From assembly GCF_000586555.1 (NCBI RefSeq), contig NZ_AZUC01000056.1, positions 62,001 to 126,000 on the forward strand: DNA of 64,000 bases, read 5' to 3'. The DNA comes from Sporosarcina sp. D27. Lineage in GTDB: Bacteria > Bacillota > Bacilli > Bacillales_A > Planococcaceae. The notes under the pieces are model-generated. The model had not been told where the DNA came from. It ran no database searches and saw only the letters and a program-made list of their open reading frames with translations. Of this stretch, positions 47,020-55,492 are shown one piece after another; position 1 is the stretch's first letter; each line of letters begins with the position of its first letter. The translations under genes were made by a program, and so were the position numbers.

Positions 47020-48528
47020 TTACCCCCGCTTCAACAACCCAACAAACCTTCTAAACCCAGCACGGTAAAACACAAACAGCATCCCCGCATACACAACCAC
47101 ACCAATCGGAACAAGCGTTGCAAGCTGTGCAACAGGACCGAATGAACCTAATCCCACGAAATCCTTCGCAGTCCAAACAGCGAGTCCCATAATCACAGTA
47201 GGAATCAGCACTTGCGGAACCATCCGGCCGAACCGTGCCAGCTCCACTTTCCCGAGATCCTTATACACGACAACCATCGACACCGCGAAGAAGTACACAC
47301 TCACAACAGACGTCGCAATCGCAAGCGCAGGATAGCCGAACCGGTCGACCAGCAGCCAGTTCATAAGGAAATTGAGTAAAATTGTCGTAACACTGATACG
47401 AAATACGACTGCGGTCTTCCCACGCGCGTACATCGACTTCGATAGCATGAGCTGCATACCTTGGAATACGATAAACGGTAAGTACAGCATGAGCGCAATA
47501 TGCGTCTTGTGTGTATCGAAGGATGTAAATTTACCGTGCTCGTAAATGAATGCAATAACCGAATCTCCGATGACCAACAATCCAGCCGCAATCGGCAACA
47601 GTGTCACAAGCGAAATCTCCATTCCGCGGAAAAACGTCTCTTTGAACTTTGCACGATCTTCCGTCTGCTCGCTCATGAGCGTGAAAATGATCGCAGCGAG
47701 CGTTGTGGCGTAGATCGCATTTGGAATGCTCACAATAAGCGATGCTTTATCTAAATACGTTACCGAACCTGTACCTGTACTACTCGCAAACGCCTTGTTC
47801 ACGAACATGTTCACTTGCCCGACTACTGAGTTCAGCAGGGAAGGGACGATCATCAGCAAGAACGCATTCCGGAACTTAATATCCATCTTGAATTCCAAAC
47901 GCCATTTATAATCGGAACGGATCAAGTAATACAGTTGGACGATGACGCCTAAAATTGTTCCGATGACAAACCCGTATGCTAATGAAAAGATGCCCCATTG
48001 TTCGTTGAACAGTACTGCGAAAACGAGCGACATCAGTGTCGCGAGCAACTTAGCAACTTGAGAAGGGACGAAAATCCGTCGAGACTGCAAATAGGAGTCC
48101 AGCAATCCACTTAACGCAATAGCGGTCATGAACATAAAGAACACTTGCGTCATCGGAACTGCGATCACCGCGGTTTCCGCAGTCATTTTGCCATATAATA
48201 ACGGCAAGAAGTAGGGAACCCCTAACCAGCCGATGAAACTGATACCGACAAAGATCATCATCGTCCAGTTTAACAGTGCGTTCGCATTATGGTCGCCTGC
48301 TTCACCAGATTTCCGGTTCTTAATGTACATCGGTAAGAAAACGTTATTAAATCCTGTCGAAATCATTGCAACAACCAATGTGATGAATGCAAATGACAGA
48401 GAATATGCATCGGTTTCATGCGAAACGCCGAACTTGGCTCCAACAATTGTCTCCCGCACTAACCCGGACAGCTTCAGCACAAGCGCTAACATCGCCGTCC
48501 AAAGCGCCGCCTGTTTCAACTTTCCCAT
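47020..48528 (-). CDS. murJ: MurJ/MviN-family lipid flippase
   Basis: The 502-aa product has about 14 membrane helices and the MOP-superfamily/MurJ marks near the N-terminus (KLSGLVRETIVGAKFG, TDAYSLSFAF). MurJ moves lipid-linked wall precursors across the membrane. In this context it may instead serve the secondary wall polysaccharide. GGAGGA sets the ATG at 48528 (MGKLKQ); an ATG at 48552 is in frame without a ribosome site. Confidence 0.9.
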   Translation of the reverse strand: MGKLKQAALWTAMLALVLKLSGLVRETIVGAKFGVSHETDAYSLSFAFITLVVAMISTGFNNVFLPMYIKNRKSGEAGDHNANALLNWTMMIFVGISFIGWLGVPYFLPLLYGKMTAETAVIAVPMTQVFFMFMTAIALSGLLDSYLQSRRIFVPSQVAKLLATLMSLVFAVLFNEQWGIFSLAYGFVIGTILGVIVQLYYLIRSDYKWRLEFKMDIKFRNAFLLMIVPSLLNSVVGQVNMFVNKAFASSTGTGSVTYLDKASLIVSIPNAIYATTLAAIIFTLMSEQTEDRAKFKETFFRGMEISLVTLLPIAAGLLVIGDSVIAFIYEHGKFTSFDTHKTHIALMLYLPFIVFQGMQLMLSKSMYARGKTAVVFRISVTTILLNFLMNWLLVDRFGYPALAIATSVVSVYFFAVSMVVVYKDLGKVELARFGRMVPQVLIPTVIMGLAVWTAKDFVGLGSFGPVAQLATLVPIGVVVYAGMLFVFYRAGFRRFVGLLKRG

Positions 48529-48576
48529 AAAAGTCCTCCAATCACGCAACAACCTGCTGCGTGCTTTCTAAATGAC

Positions 48577-48607
48577 GAAAAGCTCCCTGATTCGCACCAG
48601 GGAGCTT
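48577..48607 (-). terminator. csaB-glycosyltransferase operon terminator
   Basis: AAGCTCCCTG pairs with CAGGGAGCTT, with TTTCG after it on the minus strand. Confidence 0.85.
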
Positions 48608-48612
48608 CGCAA

Positions 48613-49788
48613 TCAGTGTTTCAATGCTTTCAAGTAAATGGCTTCGTATTTCTCAGCAGCTGCAAAGTGTGAATATTCTTCAATAATCTTAGCACGACCT
48701 GCTGCAGCAAGTTGCTCACCGTATGCCGGATCTTCCAACAAACGGATCATCGCGTCACTCAACTCTTCCACGTTTTGCTCTTCAACCAGCAAACCATCTT
48801 TTCCGCTATCCACGATTTCTTTCAGTCCACCAACCGCACAGGCAATCAATGGAACACCAGAACCCATTGCTTCCAATGCAGAAATAGAAGTCGCTTCTTC
48901 AACACCTGCCGAATAGATAGACGGCACAAGCGCCACGTTTGCGAGTGCGTAATACTGCATCATTACGGAGTGGTCGACTGCACCGAGCATCGTAATGTGA
49001 TCCAATACGCCAAGTTCCGCAGCTTTCTGTTTCATCGGCTCCATCATTTCGCCAGTTCCTGCAAATACGACACGCGCATTCGGGAACTTCTCAACGACAG
49101 CAGGGAGTGACAGAATCGGATACATGACGCCATTTTTCTTCGTCAAACGACGCGGCACGAAGAAAATCAGCTCGTCTTGAGAAAATCCGTATGTATCTCG
49201 GAACTCCGCACGACGTTCAATTTCAGGTTTAAAGGACTCGACGTCGATGAAGTTCTTGATCATATTGCCCGTCACGCCAGTTTCTTTCAAAATATATTCC
49301 TTAATACGTGTATCGACTGTAATGACTTCCCGTGTCGATTTATAGCCTTTACGCTCGGCTTCTTGAAGTTCAGCTGCTTCAGGAGAACCTTCAATCACGG
49401 AACCTTTTGAGATCCCTTCGAACGTCAAATAGCCATGAACGGTACTCACAACAGGGACATTCGTTTCAAGAGCTGCGAATGTCGTAAACACGTCTTGAGC
49501 GTTAATGATGTCGTATTCCTTTTTCGATACCGCTTCTTTAATCAGGATTGCAAGCTCGTCCTGACGACGCTTCAACGTCCAGACATAGCCTTTACCTTGC
49601 TTCATTTTGTTCAACAAAAACGCAGGGCCACGGACGATTCCGTCACGCTTCCATTTAGGGACGTCAGTGAATGACACGACATCTACTTCATGTCCGCGTG
49701 ATTCAAGTCCTGCTTTTAATGTAGTTAAGTGGACGGACAATCCGCCCAAATGAGGATAATCATATACAGTTGCCAGTAAAATTTTCAC
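48613..49788 (-). CDS. GT4-family glycosyltransferase
   Basis: The 391-aa product has the GT-B fold of GT4 enzymes: N-terminal GGLSVHLTTLKAGLESRGHEV and the donor-site block SIYSAGVEEATSISALEAMGSGVPLIACAVGG with its two Glu (split here by the conserved loop). It should add a sugar from a nucleotide donor to a lipid-linked or polymer acceptor in the cytoplasm. It begins 3 bases after csaB ends and forms an operon with it, implying a role in the pyruvylated wall polysaccharide. Confidence 0.88.
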   Translation of the reverse strand: MKILLATVYDYPHLGGLSVHLTTLKAGLESRGHEVDVVSFTDVPKWKRDGIVRGPAFLLNKMKQGKGYVWTLKRRQDELAILIKEAVSKKEYDIINAQDVFTTFAALETNVPVVSTVHGYLTFEGISKGSVIEGSPEAAELQEAERKGYKSTREVITVDTRIKEYILKETGVTGNMIKNFIDVESFKPEIERRAEFRDTYGFSQDELIFFVPRRLTKKNGVMYPILSLPAVVEKFPNARVVFAGTGEMMEPMKQKAAELGVLDHITMLGAVDHSVMMQYYALANVALVPSIYSAGVEEATSISALEAMGSGVPLIACAVGGLKEIVDSGKDGLLVEEQNVEELSDAMIRLLEDPAYGEQLAAAGRAKIIEEYSHFAAAEKYEAIYLKALKH

Positions 49789-49791
49789 CGT

Positions 49792-50913
49792 TTAACGGCC
49801 TCCATTCAAAAACTGTTCCCGCAGTAGATCCACGTTGCGGATTGCTTCGCTTCGTAATACCTGGACGTTCGGTGCCATCTTTTGTTTCACGGATTCGCTG
49901 TTGTCGAGCGCGTAAATTGCTTGCTCTAACAAACCTTCTTTTGTAAATGAACCCAGTTCAAACGAATGCTCCCACATACCAGAACGTTTCAAGAAGCTCT
50001 CAACTTTACGGTCATAACTCAATCCAACGTGAGGGACATTCGACAACGCTGCAAAGATTAGCGCATGCAAGCGAAGTGCGATCGTCAAGTCCGTCTGTTC
50101 AATGAAGTTATAGAACTGATTAGGCGTGAAGTGCTCACCAAGAATCTTCGTCTGATCCGCATGCTTCATAAGAGCTTGTACTTTCTTCGATACGTTCGTA
50201 TCATATGGCGGCTCCATAGGTACGAATACAGGAGTAACATTCCGTTGTTCAATCAATTCATCCAACGTCCACGCTAACTTCTCGATATACGCATCTTCGT
50301 GTTCAAACCATGGCCGCGGCGCAACCGCAACCAAACGTTCGTCACCAGTTAAATCGAGTGAATCATACGCTGAAGTATCTTCATCTGGTTTGAATGCAAA
50401 TACGATATCTGCAGTGACAACAGTCTCTGGCTTCGTGACTCCCAAGTTCTCCAAGTAAGTCTTCGAATACTCGTCTCGAACTGTGACGAAGTCTGCTTTA
50501 TTCGCAAGACCTTTCATTAACGTCTTACCCCAGTTACTTGTAACAGGGCCAATTCCTTGAGAGAAGAACATTACCTTCGTTCCGCAAAGCTTCGCGAGTA
50601 ATACGATGAGTAAGTAGTAGGGAAGGGGACCGAACAGAAACTTCGTCGGGTACGTGTCTTGCAACAACCCACCGCCTCCGGAAATCAGCAAGTCCGCTTT
50701 TCGAAGTGCTTTAACTTTTTCCTTATTCCCATGACGCCATCCACGATACACAGCAGAAACGCTATGATCCGACGCCGTTTTCTCTGGTGACAACGAAAAC
50801 ACCGTAATCTCCGGGTTATCCAGTTCCGCACGCAAATTATCGATGATGGCCTTCAAAATCGCCTCATCCCCTGTATTTCCTAATCCGTAAAAGCCGGACA
50901 GTACAATTTTCAA
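49792..50913 (-). CDS. csaB: Polysaccharide pyruvyl transferase CsaB
   Basis: CsaB adds pyruvate ketals to the secondary cell wall polysaccharide, creating the ligand for SLH domains. The 373-aa product has the N-terminal GFYGLGNTGDEAIL, the LISGGGGLLQD loop and FFSQGIGPV, all typical of the family. At least six proteins in this window carry SLH domains, so the gene is functionally tied to them. AAGGAGGA lies 7 bases before the ATG. Confidence 0.94.
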   Translation of the reverse strand: MKIVLSGFYGLGNTGDEAILKAIIDNLRAELDNPEITVFSLSPEKTASDHSVSAVYRGWRHGNKEKVKALRKADLLISGGGGLLQDTYPTKFLFGPLPYYLLIVLLAKLCGTKVMFFSQGIGPVTSNWGKTLMKGLANKADFVTVRDEYSKTYLENLGVTKPETVVTADIVFAFKPDEDTSAYDSLDLTGDERLVAVAPRPWFEHEDAYIEKLAWTLDELIEQRNVTPVFVPMEPPYDTNVSKKVQALMKHADQTKILGEHFTPNQFYNFIEQTDLTIALRLHALIFAALSNVPHVGLSYDRKVESFLKRSGMWEHSFELGSFTKEGLLEQAIYALDNSESVKQKMAPNVQVLRSEAIRNVDLLREQFLNGGR

Positions 50914-50944
50914 TGGAAAATCCTCCTTAGATATATATGTAGAC

Positions 50945-51075
50945 GGTGTTTATCTGCGCGGCAGGCGGACGCTTTCCGCGGGCTTGATCTAAGCCTCCTC
51001 GGTCGCTACGCTTCCTGCGGGGTCTTCGATCTTCGCTGATTCCGCAGGAGTCGCCGCCTTCTGCTTCGATAAACG
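50945..51075. repeat. REP-like palindromic element, copy 2
   Basis: Reverse-oriented relative to copies 3 and 4: ggcaggcggacgctttccgcgggcttgatc ... ctgattccgcaggagtcgccgccttctgcttcg. The two ends can pair into a long imperfect hairpin. Confidence 0.88.
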
Positions 51076-51106
51076 GATACTCTAGTAGATGACGTTTCTT
51101 ACTCAC

Positions 51107-51235
51107 TTAGGTTTGCAGCAGCGTCCGTTCGACTCCTGAGGGAATAGCGAAGGCTGAAGACCCTGGACTGAGCAAAGCGAAGGAAGCGGCTGAAGTCAAG
51201 CCCCTAGGAAAGCGAACGGTAAGTAGCTGCAAACC
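51107..51235. repeat. REP-like palindromic element, copy 3
   Basis: gtttgcagcagcgtccgttcgactcctgagg ... gaccctggactgagcaaagcgaagg ... cccctaggaaagcgaacggtaagtagctgcaaac, in the opposite orientation to copy 2, 30 bp away. Together they separate the divergent csaB and tagA units. Confidence 0.88.
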
Positions 51236-51390
51236 GTGCCAATGCAATCTCATTATAGTAGAAAATAATTATCCCGGTTGTTCACACTATCGGGCTAATT
51301 TTAGCACTATACGAACAGGCTGTGCAAGCTGTTGTGGTTTCTGATATACTAAGACAATTGAAAGTAGCAACTGAGTGGGGGCACCCGAAG

Positions 51391-52110
51391 ATGAAAGAGA
51401 GTTATTTAGGCGTGAACGTATCGCCTTTGACATACGAAGGAATCATCGAAGAAATTCGTTTGCGCATGAGCAAAGACGAACAATCGACAATCATCGCAGT
51501 CAACCCTGAAAAGGTCATGACCGCACAAAAAGATCCACAAGTACGCGACCTCATTAACGGCGCAACGTTCCAAATCGCGGACGGCGTCGGGATTTTGCTT
51601 GCGTCGAAATTGAAAAAAGGCACGATTACATCCCGCGTAACTGGGGTAGACATGATGGCGCGCTTGTTAAAATTTGCAGCAGACGATCAGCAACCCATCT
51701 ATTTATACGGAGCAAAAAAAGAAGTCGTTGAAAAAGCCGTGTCGAACATCCAAAAAGACTATCCCGGTATTCCGATTGCTGGAATGACGGATGGCTATGA
51801 ACAAGACGAAGAAGCACTCGTCCAGCGTATCCATGACAGTGGAGCACGCATCCTATTCGTCGCATTAGGAAGTCCAAAACAAGAATTATGGATTCGCCGC
51901 AACATGGAGCGACTCCAAAACGTCCTAGTTTTTCAAGGTGTCGGTGGCAGTTTTGATGTGTTCTCTGGAACCGTTAAACGAGCGCCGTCATTTTTTAGGA
52001 AAACGGGCACGGAATGGTTCTACCGACTGTGCAGCGATCCAAAACGCATCAAACGGCAACTCAACTTGCCGCGCTTTCTCGTACGTGTGTTAACGGACAA
52101 ATCGCAGTAA
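51391..52110 (+). CDS. tagA: WecG/TagA/CpsF family glycosyltransferase
   Basis: The 239-aa product is a GT26 enzyme: VNPEKVMTAQKDPQ, IADGVGILLASK (with the catalytic Asp region), ALGSPKQELWI and VGGSFDVFSGTVKRAP. Family members transfer ManNAc to GlcNAc-PP-undecaprenol, an early step in wall teichoic acid or secondary wall polysaccharide. Start ATG at 51391 follows GTGGGGG; the frame is open further upstream. It leads a unit with the UDP-sugar dehydrogenase. Confidence 0.93.
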   Translation: MKESYLGVNVSPLTYEGIIEEIRLRMSKDEQSTIIAVNPEKVMTAQKDPQVRDLINGATFQIADGVGILLASKLKKGTITSRVTGVDMMARLLKFAADDQQPIYLYGAKKEVVEKAVSNIQKDYPGIPIAGMTDGYEQDEEALVQRIHDSGARILFVALGSPKQELWIRRNMERLQNVLVFQGVGGSFDVFSGTVKRAPSFFRKTGTEWFYRLCSDPKRIKRQLNLPRFLVRVLTDKSQ

Positions 52111-52151
52111 ACATTACACTACCCATTAATGAAGGAAAGAGGCAAAATCCA

Positions 52152-53426
52152 ATGAAAAAAAGCATTTGTATCGTAGGTCTTGGCTATATTGGACTCCCAA
52201 CTGCCGTTATGTTTTCCAACCACGGCCACCAAGTACACGGCGTCGATATTAACGAACCTGTCGTAAAGAAAATCAGTAACAAAGAGTTACATATAGAAGA
52301 GAATGGACTTCAAGAATATTTGAACGAAGCGATCGACAGTGGCATGTTGACAGTATCGACAACTCCACAAAAAGCAGACGTCTTCATCCTTGCAGTTCCG
52401 TCACCGATTAAACCAGACAAAACGGCAAATCTTGAATACATCCGTTCAGCGGCGAAATCGATTGCGCCGTTTGTCGAAAAAGGCAATCTCGTTATCTTGG
52501 AGTCAACGGTTCCACCAAAGACTGTCCAAGATATCGTAATCCCTGAGCTCGTTCCAACAGGACTAGAAATCGGGACAGACGTTCTCGTATCCCATTCACC
52601 TGAACGCGTCATCCCAGGTAAAGTATTCGAAGAACTCGTTACAAACGACCGAATCATCGGCGGCGTTAACAAAGAATCAGCACGTGCAACATCAGAGTTA
52701 TATCGCTCATTCGTAAAAGGGCAACTTCACGAAACTGATGATACAACTGCAGAACTAGTAAAAGTAATGGAAAACACATACCGAGACGTCAACATCGCAT
52801 TTGCCAATGAACTTGCGAAACTTGCAGAAACGATCGACGTAGACATTTGGGAAGCGATTCGTCTTGCAAACTTCCATCCAAGAGTCAACATTCACCAACC
52901 AGGACCAGGTGTAGGCGGACACTGTATCGCAGTAGATCCATGGTTCCTTGTTGAACTGAATCCGGAACTTGCGAAACTCATCCACTTGTCTCGTAAAACA
53001 AACGACGGAATGCCAGAATACACCGCACAACTCACTGTAGATTTGTTGTCAGCATTGAATGCGGAGCATCCGAAAGTGGCTGTACTAGGACTAGCCTTCA
53101 AAGGCAACATCGACGACATGCGTGAAAGCCCATCACTCGACGTCATCGAACAAATGACAGAAAAAGGCCTAACTGTCTCAGCATATGACCCGCACATCAA
53201 ATCCAACAACATCGACGTGCAAACACAAGACCTAGACGAAGCCCTAAAAGACGCATCAGCAGTCGTCATCTTAACAAGCCACGACAGCTTCAAACAACTC
53301 GACCCAGCAAAAGTAGGCACACTCATGAAGGACAAACTCCTCATCGACGCCAAAAACTGCATCGAGCGCACAAAATGGGAACAAGCTGGCTTCCGCACAC
53401 ACGTACTAGGAAACTCGAAGAACTAA
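52152..53426 (+). CDS. UDP-N-acetyl-D-mannosamine/glucosamine dehydrogenase
   Basis: The 424-aa product is a UDP-sugar 6-dehydrogenase: NAD site IVGLGYIGLPTAVMFSNHGH, central domain with VKVMENTYRDVNIAFANELAKLAE and the catalytic Cys in GVGGHCIAVDPWF. The latter form and the DVNIAF helix point to the WecC group (UDP-ManNAc to UDP-ManNAcA) rather than UDP-glucose dehydrogenase, but the exact substrate is not certain. The product would feed the polymer begun by TagA. ATG at 52152 follows GAAGGAAAGAGG at a longish distance. Confidence 0.9.
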   Translation: MKKSICIVGLGYIGLPTAVMFSNHGHQVHGVDINEPVVKKISNKELHIEENGLQEYLNEAIDSGMLTVSTTPQKADVFILAVPSPIKPDKTANLEYIRSAAKSIAPFVEKGNLVILESTVPPKTVQDIVIPELVPTGLEIGTDVLVSHSPERVIPGKVFEELVTNDRIIGGVNKESARATSELYRSFVKGQLHETDDTTAELVKVMENTYRDVNIAFANELAKLAETIDVDIWEAIRLANFHPRVNIHQPGPGVGGHCIAVDPWFLVELNPELAKLIHLSRKTNDGMPEYTAQLTVDLLSALNAEHPKVAVLGLAFKGNIDDMRESPSLDVIEQMTEKGLTVSAYDPHIKSNNIDVQTQDLDEALKDASAVVILTSHDSFKQLDPAKVGTLMKDKLLIDAKNCIERTKWEQAGFRTHVLGNSKN

Positions 53427-53487
53427 TTTTAGAGCAGTTTATTGCTTTTATAATTCAATGAACGTCTCTCTAAATAGAAGCACCGTC

Positions 53488-53625
53488 AATCGAAGCGGAA
53501 GGCGGCGACTCCTGAGGGATCAGCGAAGATCGAAGACCCTGGACTGAGCGTAGCGAGGGAAGCGGCTGAGATCGAGCCCCTAGGAAAGCGTCCGCCTGCA
53601 GCGTAGATTGACACCGTCATCTGTA
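53488..53625. repeat. REP-like palindromic element, copy 4
   Basis: caatcgaagcggaaggcggcgactcctgagg ... gaccctggactgagcgtagcgagg ... aggaaagcgtccgcctgcagcgtagattg; the outer 7 bases CAATC...GATTG extend the palindrome. Confidence 0.9.
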
Positions 53626-53685
53626 CCCGATAGACCATGAACTCATAATTAAACTAAACCATATATGAAAGAGGAACCTGCCCCA

Positions 53686-55098
53686 ATGGAACTTAACCGA
53701 CACAACATCATGCTCGCGCTCGTCGCCTTCGTCATGATCCAACCGATCATTGACGTCCTAACGACAGCGTCGCTCTTGTTCATCGACCTTCCGTTGACAA
53801 TTGGCGTCATCATTCGACTCGCCTATCTAGCCATAATGGCAATCTGGATCGTCAACGAATCACGGAAAAGCAAACGTGCCAGACTTTATTTACTCTACCT
53901 ATCAGGTCTAGCCGTATTCGTAATCATCAACTTCATTGTTGGCTACACCGTCAAAGAACCGTTTTATATTATGCAAGAGCTGACCTACTACAACAAAGTC
54001 GTTTACTTCCATGTATTGCTCTTCGGTTTCATATTATTACTAGAATCGATGAAAAAAGAAAATGGCTCCGACAACGCTCGACAGCTCGTCAATTATTTCC
54101 TAATTGCATCACTCACAATCAGTGTAGTATTCATCATCGCACACCTGACTGGTACAAGCATGGCAAACTATGCACGTTCGAAAGAAGGATGGACAGGCTG
54201 GTTCTATGCAGGAAACGAAATTGGGGCTTCGATGTCGATGTTACTACCGATCACAGCACTCTTTGCAGTTTATAAAACAACAACGACGCGCAAACTCTTA
54301 CACTGGTTACCATTCGTCTTGTTGTCTATAGCAATGCTTGGCCTTGGAACGAAGGTCGGTTATGGCGGAATCTTAATCGTATTATTGAGTATCTTCTTCG
54401 GAAGTCTACTATTACTACTTACGACAAAAGAATATCCGGCTCGACAACGCGTAAAGGCTAATTCGTTCATTTCTTTAATTCTATTGATCGTGCTCATTGT
54501 GGCGACACCGTTTACGCCAGTATTCGGTAATATGTATGCCCACCTCGACATTCTAGGCATATCACTCGAAAAGCCACCTGTCGAACTGGATGACGACGGA
54601 AACGAAATACCGCCTGAAGATGGGGATGAAGATGAACCGCTCATTACAGGCGAGCAATTCGAGAATCTAGTATTCAGTAGTCGAGAAACCTATAAAGCGA
54701 ATTATGTAGAGCAATTCAAAGACGCACCAATTAGTCAGAAACTATTTGGAATGGGCTTTGCAGGAAACTATGACGCACCTGAACCACACAAACCATTGAA
54801 GATGATAGAAATGGATTTCCACGATTGGTTCTTCTCGTTTGGAATACTAGGCTTCATTTATATGGTCGCGCCGATCATTTGGTTTGCAGGTAGTTTCATC
54901 GTGAAACTAGTTATGAATTTAAAACAAAACTTTAATTACTTTAGTATCCTTACAGGAATCTCCTTCCTGGTTGGGATCGGCATCAGTTATACAGCAGGTC
55001 ACGTCCTAACAGCACCATCTGTTTCAATCTGGTTAGCATTCTTGTTAGCTGTTGTCACAGTAGTTTCGCGCGATGGCAATATACGACCTGAATTGTAA
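53686..55098 (+). CDS. O-antigen ligase/polymerase-like membrane protein
   Basis: The 470-aa product has about 11 membrane helices and a large outside loop (residues 290-365) with an acidic stretch (ELDDDGNEIPPEDGDEDEP), then FGMGFAGNYD and MDFHDWFFSFGILGFIYM; His in the latter fits the Wzy/WaaL family. It probably polymerises or transfers the wall polysaccharide outside the membrane. GAAAGAGGA upstream favours ATG at 53686 over 53665. Confidence 0.85.
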   Translation: MELNRHNIMLALVAFVMIQPIIDVLTTASLLFIDLPLTIGVIIRLAYLAIMAIWIVNESRKSKRARLYLLYLSGLAVFVIINFIVGYTVKEPFYIMQELTYYNKVVYFHVLLFGFILLLESMKKENGSDNARQLVNYFLIASLTISVVFIIAHLTGTSMANYARSKEGWTGWFYAGNEIGASMSMLLPITALFAVYKTTTTRKLLHWLPFVLLSIAMLGLGTKVGYGGILIVLLSIFFGSLLLLLTTKEYPARQRVKANSFISLILLIVLIVATPFTPVFGNMYAHLDILGISLEKPPVELDDDGNEIPPEDGDEDEPLITGEQFENLVFSSRETYKANYVEQFKDAPISQKLFGMGFAGNYDAPEPHKPLKMIEMDFHDWFFSFGILGFIYMVAPIIWFAGSFIVKLVMNLKQNFNYFSILTGISFLVGIGISYTAGHVLTAPSVSIWLAFLLAVVTVVSRDGNIRPEL

Positions 55099-55107
55099 AC
55101 GAATCTA

Positions 55108-55147
55108 AAACAGCCCCGAATCGGTATTTTCCGATTCGGGGCTGTTT
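55108..55147 (+). terminator. terminator of the polysaccharide unit
   Basis: A 17-bp stem AAACAGCCCCGAATCGG paired with CCGATTCGGGGCTGTTT around TATTTT. It isolates the S-layer gene from upstream transcription. Confidence 0.95.
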
Positions 55148-55303
55148 AATATAGGTAGTGGAATGAAAATTTAAAAAATGATGACAATTATTTGGGGATG
55201 AAAAAGTAATTCTATTACATCCACGACAACGTTTTGAAGTATAATAGATACATTTCTTCGTTTTTGTAACGAAATAGAAATGTTTAAAGTCTCTCCAAAC
55301 TGG

Positions 55304-55331
55304 TTGCAATAGACTTGGGGTTATGTATAAT
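55304..55331 (+). promoter_or_regulatory. S-layer gene promoter
   Basis: TTGCAA (55304-55309) and TATAAT (55326-55331) with a 16-base spacer, a near-consensus sigma-A promoter. A second TATAAT at 55240-55245 may be an additional promoter. The predicted leader is about 155 bases, and long leaders are typical of S-layer mRNAs. Confidence 0.75.
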
Positions 55332-55492
55332 AGAATAAGAGTTAAATTATAACTATTTGTCTGTAATTCTTGAAATCTTTTTGAAGATTTGTAGATTTAT
55401 ATGGTAAGTAATGTTATAGTTAAACTGTGTTTCACCATTGGTGGAAACACCAATGAAATTGGATTACCTAAAACAGGGAGGAATACTACACA

